NCBI GenBank assembly: GCA_013288465.1
Contig: JABDBT010000104.1
Location: forward strand, 1 to 7,294
From: Bacteroidota bacterium
GTDB taxonomy: Bacteria; Bacteroidota; Bacteroidia; Sphingobacteriales; Sphingobacteriaceae
Direction of reading: 5' to 3'
Length of the DNA: 7,294 nt
The position numbers and the translations under genes are program-made. Positions 1-6,063 of this stretch are shown piece after piece. Position 1 is the stretch's first letter, and each line of letters opens with the position of its first letter. Under the pieces are notes generated by a model. It searched no databases. It saw only the letters and a program-made list of their open reading frames with translations, and had not been told where the DNA came from.

Positions 1-571
1 ATTTACCACCATACCCCCGTTCAACACTTCCGTTTAGGTTATCCCAATGGTCGAGCAGGCGAAGTTTTGTATGCGGGAAATCGGCAATGGCCAGTGTTTT
101 AATATTTTGTTCGGTTTGTAATAGTTTTAAAAAATTGAATACTCCATATAGTACGCCAATATCTGTATTGGCGGCAATTACAATGGTCGATTTACCTTTT
201 ACCAACACGGTACGTATAATATACCCTTCGGCGCCAACTTTCTTTAGCACATCCTTTATTGGCAACGAAGCTATAATGACCGATGAAGCGGGTGTGCCGA
301 TAAGCAATGCGCCGTTGGCGGTAACTTTTTCTTTTTGAGGCAGATCCAACAGCAATAGCCCTTTTAAACCATCGGCAAGTTCATCATGCGCTGCATCAAA
401 CGTTGCTGATTTACCTGTAAATACCATTTGGGTAATGGAGTGCCTGTACTGATCATATAAAGCCTTATTGCTTATTTTATCATAGCGCAGCCATAGGCGG
501 TAACCGTTTTCGGCATTGGCATTTAGCACGCAGCAAATAGAAAGGAAAAGACAGAAAGCTAATTTTTTCAT
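1..571 (-). CDS. aguA: GH67 alpha-glucuronidase, N-terminal part (runs off left edge)
   Basis: The first 190 codons of a minus-strand gene read open from an ATG at 571 to the window edge. The product is very probably a GH67 alpha-glucuronidase, which removes (4-O-methyl-)glucuronic acid from the ends of xylo-oligosaccharides. Residues 1-20 form an SPI signal peptide (Lys-Lys, hydrophobic core, Ala18-Asn19-Ala20 before the likely cleavage), so the enzyme is exported, probably to the periplasm. The mature protein opens with ENGYRLWLRYDKI, typical of the GH67 N-terminal domain. Residues 171-190 carry the family hallmark at the start of the catalytic barrel: DHWDN (174-178) followed by ERGYGG (184-189), matching the HWDN...ERGYAG pattern of known members. 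Family members are about 680-730 residues long, so roughly three quarters of the gene, including the catalytic acids, lies outside. A LacI-type palindrome lies 16-31 bp upstream of the start codon. The family call is firm; the symbol follows common use for GH67. Confidence 0.93.
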   Translation of the reverse strand, partial: MKKLAFCLFLSICCVLNANAENGYRLWLRYDKISNKALYDQYRHSITQMVFTGKSATFDAAHDELADGLKGLLLLDLPQKEKVTANGALLIGTPASSVIIASLPIKDVLKKVGAEGYIIRTVLVKGKSTIVIAANTDIGVLYGVFNFLKLLQTEQNIKTLAIADFPHTKLRLLDHWDNLNGSVERGYGGK

Positions 572-586
572 AACATCCGGGTTTAT

Positions 587-602
587 ATGCAATCGATTGC
601 AT
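587..602. promoter_or_regulatory. Putative LacI-family operator upstream of the GH67 gene
   Basis: ATGCAATCGATTGCAT is a perfect 16-bp palindrome centred on CG. LacI-family operators are typically palindromes with a central CpG and flanking GCAA/TTGC-like half-sites, and this site fits closely. It lies 16-31 bp upstream of the minus-strand GH67 start codon, so it would overlap the leader or transcription start, a position suited to repression. A weak match to the Bacteroidota -7 element TAnnTTTG (TACATTCG, minus strand, 612-619) lies about ten bases further upstream, but I found no convincing -33 partner. No regulator gene is in the window. The role is inferred from symmetry and position. Confidence 0.6.
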
Positions 603-698
603 GGCAATGTGCGAATGTAATATATTCTTTAAAAACCATTTATATATCCGCGAAAATATTTTTGTTTATCGCTAAAAAGATACAGAGGGGAGTTAAGC

Positions 699-784
699 GG
701 TTGATTGAGTGAGTGGTTGATTGGGTTTAAAGCGGGTACCACAACCAACTTATTCAACCTAATCAACTACTCACCTAATCAACC
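699..784. repeat. Long imperfect hairpin with 29-nt arms
   Basis: The arms 699-727 and 756-784 are inverted repeats enclosing a 28-nt loop (728-755). Of 29 paired positions, 25 are Watson-Crick. In plus-strand RNA three of the other four are G-U pairs (707:776, 715:768, 723:760), leaving only A708:C775 unpaired. In minus-strand RNA the same positions give three mismatches and one wobble. Each arm has internal repeats 16 nt apart: GGTTGATTG at 699 and 715, and CCTAATCAAC at 758 and 774. A further GAGGGG (685-690) can pair with CCCCTC (787-792), the latter reaching the stop codon of the peptidase-like gene. There is no T-tract of the kind expected for an intrinsic terminator. It may be a dispersed palindromic repeat or a transcript 3'-end stabiliser; the function is unknown. 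Confidence 0.75.
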
Positions 785-790
785 TCCCCC

Positions 791-1906
791 TCAATTATTC
801 TTCAACCCAATATTGTGGTTTTGATAATCCATTAAATATTCATTGCTGATAAAAAAATCAATGCTAAAAATGGAACGGATATCCTGCGAGTACGATGTTT
901 TATCCACCTGCGTTGAATTATAGGTAGAACTGGTGGTATAAGTATAGCTAAACCCCTGCGATGTGCTTACAGTTACGCTGGTATTTGCCGGCAAGGTGGT
1001 AACGTTGCTGGTTGCGTTGGGGTTTTCTAATATGGTGATATTGGGCGTGCCGGTATCCAACAATATGGTTGCCGGTACATTTGTCCCGTTATAATTTATG
1101 GTCCCGGCAATATTGGGCGAGTATCCGCCTACCGAAAAAACCAGCTGCGGGTGCATAATAAACCCGGATGACGACAGGTCATTAGGTGTTAACCCAATGG
1201 AAAGCAAACCGGCTACATACACCGGGTTTGTGGTCGAAAAATTGGCGCTGTTAAACATAGCCAGTTTAAAGCCGTTGGTTATATTGCTGGGCAGTTTAAA
1301 ATAACTTAACGGACTGCCTATTGAAGCACTGTTATAACTTACGCCAGACCCTACCCCAAACACATCATTTGAATGCGTTGGCAATGTATTGCCCGATGTT
1401 ACATCAACCGCTTTGTAGTATAAAAAGAAAGGGATGCGCCCGGTAGTTACCTTGCCATTCTGATCGCCAATGGTTACGGTGGCATAAGCCAGGTTGCCAT
1501 ACTCCTGTGTTTCGGTGCCAACACCGCCATAGCTTATAATAAACGTTTGCGAGGTAACGGCAATGCCATTGTAAACTGTTGAATCGCCGGTTACGGTTAT
1601 CCCGTTGGCGGTAATAGCCGACGCGGGCAGTATGCCGTTAGCATCTATGGTCATCCCGGTTGAGCCGGTGTCAAACACACTTAAATAACTGGTTTGCGCG
1701 GAACCTACCGTTGTTATGGGGATAAATACCCGCCGGTTAGTTGTATTGCCGGTGGTTTGGGCATATTCATATAAACCAATAGTAGCAAAATTGGTGATTG
1801 CCGGTGTTGGCGCCGGTTGTTTATCCTTTTTACAAGAAGCTGCAAATATTAACAGGCACATTACACCAACCAATAGCAGGCGATAACCCGGGTACTTTTT
1901 TTCCAT
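791..1906 (-). CDS. Lipoprotein with two-lobed pepsin-like aspartic peptidase fold
   Basis: A 371-residue envelope lipoprotein: residues 1-24 are an SPII signal ending in a lipobox (AAS before Cys25), followed by Lys-Lys-Asp and a short Pro-rich linker. The rest has the landmarks of a bilobal clan AA aspartic peptidase. The first catalytic-type motif is FDTGST (Asp79), a flap-like stretch FIISYGGVGT (Tyr126) follows, then a hydrophobic-hydrophobic-Gly at VFG (182-184). A second DTG motif is LLDTGT (Asp284), and the C-terminal stretch from Ile346 to Leu368 can be laid without gaps on the end of pepsin, including its Asp (here Asp360) and terminal Gly-Leu. The two Asp are 205 residues apart, against 183 in pepsin (32 and 215). 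In the second lobe the usual Gly of the hhG motif is Ser348. The start is the ATG at 1906, directly followed by the signal peptide; AAGAGGA abuts it, too close for a normal ribosome site. Alternatives are a DUF3443-like protein or a duplicated retropepsin-like protein; peptidase activity is inferred from motifs only. Confidence 0.72.
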   Translation of the reverse strand: MEKKYPGYRLLLVGVMCLLIFAASCKKDKQPAPTPAITNFATIGLYEYAQTTGNTTNRRVFIPITTVGSAQTSYLSVFDTGSTGMTIDANGILPASAITANGITVTGDSTVYNGIAVTSQTFIISYGGVGTETQEYGNLAYATVTIGDQNGKVTTGRIPFFLYYKAVDVTSGNTLPTHSNDVFGVGSGVSYNSASIGSPLSYFKLPSNITNGFKLAMFNSANFSTTNPVYVAGLLSIGLTPNDLSSSGFIMHPQLVFSVGGYSPNIAGTINYNGTNVPATILLDTGTPNITILENPNATSNVTTLPANTSVTVSTSQGFSYTYTTSSTYNSTQVDKTSYSQDIRSIFSIDFFISNEYLMDYQNHNIGLKNN

Positions 1907-2170
1907 TCCTCTTTATTTTATGATTTACGTATCTCCTGTTCGCAATAAACCTTATGATGCCGCAATTTAGCTTTAGTTTAATGGCCTGCTATTATACCGG
2001 CTAATAAAATTATAACGGGCGACAACAAAAATATAAAATGTATCGATAAACACAGCCTCTTTAACGATGTACGGAATGTTTAATGGATTGGTTGTCTGCG
2101 GGTGGGAAATGACGGGTGGCAAAAAAAGGGACAGATTCGTATTTATCATATAGTTACTTATATTTACTAT

Positions 2171-5100
2171 ATGAAAAACCTATACCTAACCTTATCATTT
2201 ATCTTTTGCCTGCAAGTGCTCGCCTTTTCGCAAGGCGATAGCACCCGCCTGGGTTCAATTGTCTCCAAACTCGACAAACAAACAACAACCCGTCCCATTG
2301 AAAAAGTGTACCTGCATTTTAATAAACCGGGCTACCTGGTGGGCGATACCATTTGGTTTAAAGGCTATTTAACCGTAGGCCCGCATCACCAGCTATCAGC
2401 ATTAAGCGGTATTTTATATGTGGAAATGATTGATGGCCGGGATAAGGTCATTAAGTCGTTACGGTTAAAGGTTGTAGATGGCGTGGCGGTTGGCGAAATA
2501 GCCATCGGCAGTACCTTGCCGACGGGCGATTACCGCATACGTGCCTATACCAACTGGATGCGTAATTCAGCCCCGGATTATTTCTTTAACAAAACCATTA
2601 ATATAGGCGATATTAAAACCAGCGCCGTGTTTGTGGCTTCAGCCTTTGATGTTTCGGGCAAGAATAAAGAAGGTTTGGTAAATGCTAAGTTAGCTTATAC
2701 CGATAAGTTTGGCCGTGCCTATGACCATAAACAAGTTACCTATGAGGTAAAAGCAGATACTGTTGCCTTATTTAAAGGAATGGGCATTACGGATGATAAG
2801 GGTAATTTAACGTTCGCCTTTTCGGATAAAGCCATGGCGGGGCAAAAGCGGTTAAGTATTGTAACCCATTTTAAACTGCTTGCGGGGGTTGTTGTTGACA
2901 AAACCATACCTATCAACCTGCAAAATGAAAATACAGATGTACAGTTTTTTCCCGAAGGTGGGCAACTGGTAAACGGCGTACGGTCAAAGATTGCATTTAA
3001 AGCCATAGGCATAAATGGGCTAAGCGTGGCTGTTAGTGGATCTGTTTTTGATAACAACCATAACGAAGTAGCCGAATTTAATACCCAACATGCAGGCATG
3101 GGCATATTTGCTTTAACCCCCGAAGCAGGTAAAACCTACATAGCCAAAGTTACCATGCCCGATAGTTCGGTTATTAGCGTAAACCTTCCCGCTGCTGCGG
3201 ACAGAGGTTTTGTATTAACCATAAACAGCAGCGATTCGCTGGTATTAAAAATACACATAGCTACCAATGATGTAACCCTGCAAGGGCAGCAAAATGCTTC
3301 GTTCTATTTGGTTGGGCAATCGGGCGGGGCGGCTTATTATACCACATTAGGCAAATTGGATAACCCCAATTTTACAGCCGTTGTGGCTAAAAGTAAATTC
3401 CCAACGGGCATTGTACAGTTTACGCTGTTTTCGGCTGCCATGGAACCGTTGAATGAGCGGGTGGTGTTTATTCAAAACCTCGACCAGCTAAGCCTTAATT
3501 TAACTTCGGATAAACCGGTTTATGCCGCTAAAGAAAAGGTTAAAATGGCTTTCACTACCAAAGACTTCACAGGCAAGCTTTCGCCGGGCAGTTTTTCGTT
3601 AGCCGTATTTAATGATGATAAACTAACCGGCAACGAAAACGCCGAAAGCACCATTTTATCCAATATCCTGTTAACATCTGATCTGAAGGGATATATAGAA
3701 GGCCCTAATTATTATTTTAACAATATAACTGATGAAAGCAAAGCTGACCTTGATATTTTAATGCTTACGCAGGGCTACCGCCGGTTCGACTGGAAAGAGG
3801 TAATGGCCGATAGTTATCCGCCTATAAGCTTTCAGCCCGAAAGATCATTAGCTATAGCAGGTATGTTAACCACATCGTCGGGCAAACCGGTTGCCAGTGG
3901 CAGGGTAAGTGTTTTTTCTCCTTTGGATGTTGTACATATTGATACCGTAACCGATGCCGAAGGCAAATTCAATTTCCCGGCTATTGAGTTTCCGGATAGT
4001 ACCAAACTGGTAATACAGGCGCGAAAAGCCAATGATGGTAAAAATGTGGAGATATCGCTGGATAACGGTAGGGCGGTACCTGCTATATACAAAAGCAACA
4101 TTGGCGATGCGGCGCAAAGCCTGGAGGCACCTGTTTTTGGCAGAATAGGTACAAATAGTATGGTTACCGGAACGGCAGATACCGCCCAGGTTGCCGCTAT
4201 GATAAAGGAAAACACCATTAATAAAGGAAAGGCGCTTAAGGAAGTAACCATTAAAGCTAAAACTCCCGACAAACCGGATCAATCCAATGCATGGGGAACA
4301 ATAAGGCCCGATGCCGTGATAAGCGGTGAAACATTAAAGGATTATGCAACTATCACCGCCGCTATAATGGTTAAAACATCGGGGTTAGTTTATAATGATA
4401 GGCGGATTTATGATCCGGACCCGTTCAAAGCAAAGACACCTATACCCGTAGTAATTAATGGATTTGGAGTGCAGCCAAGTGACAATATTGACGACATAAT
4501 AGGCGTAGATGTAATTGAAGATATAAAACTATTACAAGGTAAAGGGATTTTAGCTACTTATGGCTTCGTTAACAACTCTAATGATAGGATAATTTTAATT
4601 ACTACTAAGCAGTTTGCCGGTACAGACACTACCAAAATGGAGCTTGTTAAAAACAAAAACTTTGCGTTTAACAGTAACAACAAGTTAAAAGACGTAACGG
4701 TTAAGGCTAATAAAATAGGGAAATCTGCCCAATCCAATTTATGGGGCTCAACCAAGCCGTTGGCGGTTATAAGCGGTGAAACATTAAAGGGCTATGCAAC
4801 TATCACGGCAGGCATAACGGCAAAAACTCTGGCGAACTATTATAAAGATGGAAAGATTTACGATCCAATCGTTCTGGAACGATGTAGGCTTACTGGAGTT
4901 ACCCCAACTCCAATACCGGTTGTTATTAACGAATCCCCAATAAGTATTGATGACAATATTGACGACATAATAGGCGTAGATGTAATTGAAGACATAAAAC
5001 TATTGCAAGGCAAAGGAGTTTTAGATAATTATGGCTTTGCTAATAACCCCAACGACAAGCTAATTTTAATTACCACCAAACAGTTTGCCGGTACCGATAC

Positions 5101-5866
5101 TTCAAAAATGGCCCTGGTTAAAAACAACCCGCTTAACCGCAACCTGAAGGAAGTTAATATTAAAGGCCGCAAAAACGCGGGAACAGAAAACGCGCCTTGG
5201 AAAGCGGTGGTAACCACATCAGCCAACCTTAACGGCCCCGGCAATGCCGACCAGGTTTTAACCGGCCAGGATGTGGACGGGTGTCTAACTCTGGGCGACT
5301 GCCTCCAGGCTAAAATACCTGGTATTATATTAAAAGGCGGCAACTATTATTTTGCTATACACATTGCCCAATCCATAACCACGCCCCCGCCAATTATATT
5401 TATTATTGACGGCCAGCTTTTTAGCGGCAGCGGCAGTGTGGATATGCTGAACAATGTGGTTGTGGCTAATATAGCCACCATCGAAGTTTTAAAAAGCAGC
5501 AGCTATTTAAATATTTACGGCTCAAACGCCAGCGGCGGTGCGTTGGTGATCACCACCAAAATTGGCAACGAGGGTAACGATGTATATGCTTCAAAAAGCG
5601 CGCCGGGTGTTATCTACACCAGATTTAACGGGTTTTATAAAGCCAAACAGTTTTACCTGCCAAAATATAACTATACCGGGGCAACAACGCAAAGCGATAC
5701 CCGTACTGCCATATATTGGAATCCATATATTACAACGGATAATACAGGTGCCATACCCATTGAATTTTATAATTCTGATATAAAAGGTGTTTACCGTGCA
5801 GTGGTTGAGGGCATTGATAATGATGGCAATATTGGCAGGTGTGTTTACAGGTATAGGGTGGAGTAA
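2171..5866 (+). CDS. Large exported macroglobulin (MG2)-like protein with three tandem TonB-plug-like units
   Basis: An exported protein of 1231 residues with an SPI signal (1-20, cleaved near AFS/QGD). An MG2-like domain follows: KVYLHFNKPGYLVGDTIWF (45-63) and GDYRIRAYTNW (119-129) are typical. Further macroglobulin-like segments include FFPEGG (259-264) and about 431-485. The segment around LTSDLKGYIEGPNYYF (501-516) and LMLTQGYRRFDW (530-541) is characteristic of this Bacteroidota family. About 556-635 resembles a carboxypeptidase-regulatory-like beta-sandwich. Three plug-like units start at Leu689, Leu839 and Leu992, each opening LKEV/LKDV and ending near ITTK. Unit 3 is the most canonical (IIFIIDG 1075-1081, IEVLK...IYGSNASGGALVITTK). 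A beta domain closes the protein (TRTAIYWNP, 1177-1185). No 22-strand barrel follows, so this is not a transporter; an envelope or surface role is inferred. The ATG at 2171 is chosen because the signal peptide begins there; an in-frame GTG at 2102 would add 23 non-signal residues. Confidence 0.85.
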   Translation: MKNLYLTLSFIFCLQVLAFSQGDSTRLGSIVSKLDKQTTTRPIEKVYLHFNKPGYLVGDTIWFKGYLTVGPHHQLSALSGILYVEMIDGRDKVIKSLRLKVVDGVAVGEIAIGSTLPTGDYRIRAYTNWMRNSAPDYFFNKTINIGDIKTSAVFVASAFDVSGKNKEGLVNAKLAYTDKFGRAYDHKQVTYEVKADTVALFKGMGITDDKGNLTFAFSDKAMAGQKRLSIVTHFKLLAGVVVDKTIPINLQNENTDVQFFPEGGQLVNGVRSKIAFKAIGINGLSVAVSGSVFDNNHNEVAEFNTQHAGMGIFALTPEAGKTYIAKVTMPDSSVISVNLPAAADRGFVLTINSSDSLVLKIHIATNDVTLQGQQNASFYLVGQSGGAAYYTTLGKLDNPNFTAVVAKSKFPTGIVQFTLFSAAMEPLNERVVFIQNLDQLSLNLTSDKPVYAAKEKVKMAFTTKDFTGKLSPGSFSLAVFNDDKLTGNENAESTILSNILLTSDLKGYIEGPNYYFNNITDESKADLDILMLTQGYRRFDWKEVMADSYPPISFQPERSLAIAGMLTTSSGKPVASGRVSVFSPLDVVHIDTVTDAEGKFNFPAIEFPDSTKLVIQARKANDGKNVEISLDNGRAVPAIYKSNIGDAAQSLEAPVFGRIGTNSMVTGTADTAQVAAMIKENTINKGKALKEVTIKAKTPDKPDQSNAWGTIRPDAVISGETLKDYATITAAIMVKTSGLVYNDRRIYDPDPFKAKTPIPVVINGFGVQPSDNIDDIIGVDVIEDIKLLQGKGILATYGFVNNSNDRIILITTKQFAGTDTTKMELVKNKNFAFNSNNKLKDVTVKANKIGKSAQSNLWGSTKPLAVISGETLKGYATITAGITAKTLANYYKDGKIYDPIVLERCRLTGVTPTPIPVVINESPISIDDNIDDIIGVDVIEDIKLLQGKGVLDNYGFANNPNDKLILITTKQFAGTDTSKMALVKNNPLNRNLKEVNIKGRKNAGTENAPWKAVVTTSANLNGPGNADQVLTGQDVDGCLTLGDCLQAKIPGIILKGGNYYFAIHIAQSITTPPPIIFIIDGQLFSGSGSVDMLNNVVVANIATIEVLKSSSYLNIYGSNASGGALVITTKIGNEGNDVYASKSAPGVIYTRFNGFYKAKQFYLPKYNYTGATTQSDTRTAIYWNPYITTDNTGAIPIEFYNSDIKGVYRAVVEGIDNDGNIGRCVYRYRVE
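4235..5143 (+). repeat. Tandem duplication inside the plug-domain gene (units 1 and 2)
   Basis: Two consecutive units, 4235-4684 (150 codons) and 4685-5143 (153 codons), encode the same motif order. Three blocks are conserved in DNA: 4319-4356 versus 4769-4806 (36 of 38 bases identical, offset 450); 4481-4553 versus 4952-5024 (68 of 73, with the first 41 identical, offset 471); and about 4591-4640 versus 5062-5111 (roughly 43 of 50). The change of offset reflects a 21-bp, seven-residue insertion in unit 2 just before its PIPVVIN motif. The segments between the blocks have diverged much more. A third unit (5144-5560) is homologous in protein layout only. Confidence 0.9.
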
Positions 5867-5908
5867 AGATTATACATGTTCGGAAGAGTTTGTTTTGCAG
5901 ATATAAAA

Positions 5909-6003
5909 TCCCCTCTTGAGAGGGGGCGCGTTTGGTGGAGTGGCGGCAGGGGTGTGTTAATGAAGCGCAAAGCACACACCCCTCCACCCCTCTCAAGAGG
6001 GGA
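5909..6003. repeat. 95-bp compound palindrome between convergent genes
   Basis: The outer arms 5909-5925 and 5987-6003 are a perfect 17-bp inverted repeat. Each arm is itself nearly palindromic: CCCCTCT and AGAGGGG separated by TG on the left and CA on the right. Inside, AGGGGTGTGT (5948-5957) pairs perfectly with ACACACCCCT (5974-5983) around a 16-nt loop, and GGTGGAG (5934-5940) could instead pair with CTCCACC (5982-5988). The element sits 43 bp after the stop of the plug-domain gene and 61 bp after the stop of the convergent GH99-like gene, so it could end or shield both transcripts. It lacks a T-tract and looks more like a mobile or dispersed palindromic repeat than a simple terminator. 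I recall similar GC-rich intergenic palindromes from Sphingobacteriaceae genomes, but could not check this. Confidence 0.85.
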
Positions 6004-6063
6004 ATCGCACAATTCCTCCGCTCTTTTCGATCTTCCGAATACCTGTGGAGCAAAGCGCAATAG

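Noticed and set aside
87..338. Plus-strand open frame of 83 codons near the left edge.
   Set aside because: It is antisense to the GH67 gene, whose frame carries clear family motifs; the plus-strand product has no recognisable features.
2119..2142. A run resembling GGGACAGATT motifs found in some REP/RAYT-associated repeats, next to an A-tract.
   Set aside because: No inverted partner or second copy is in the window, so the likeness is only a short string match.
2102..2170. In-frame GTG that would lengthen the macroglobulin/plug protein by 23 residues.
   Set aside because: The extension is polar and would bury a clear signal peptide that begins at the ATG at 2171.
1907..2170. Possible divergent promoters, including a TATAAT-like string and TAnnTTT-like strings on both strands.
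   Set aside because: None had a properly spaced -33 or -35 partner in the Bacteroidota pattern, and AT-rich sequence gives such partial matches by chance.
3832..4282. Two overlapping minus-strand open frames within the plug-domain gene.
   Set aside because: They are shadows of the well-supported plus-strand coding frame and lack any recognisable domain.
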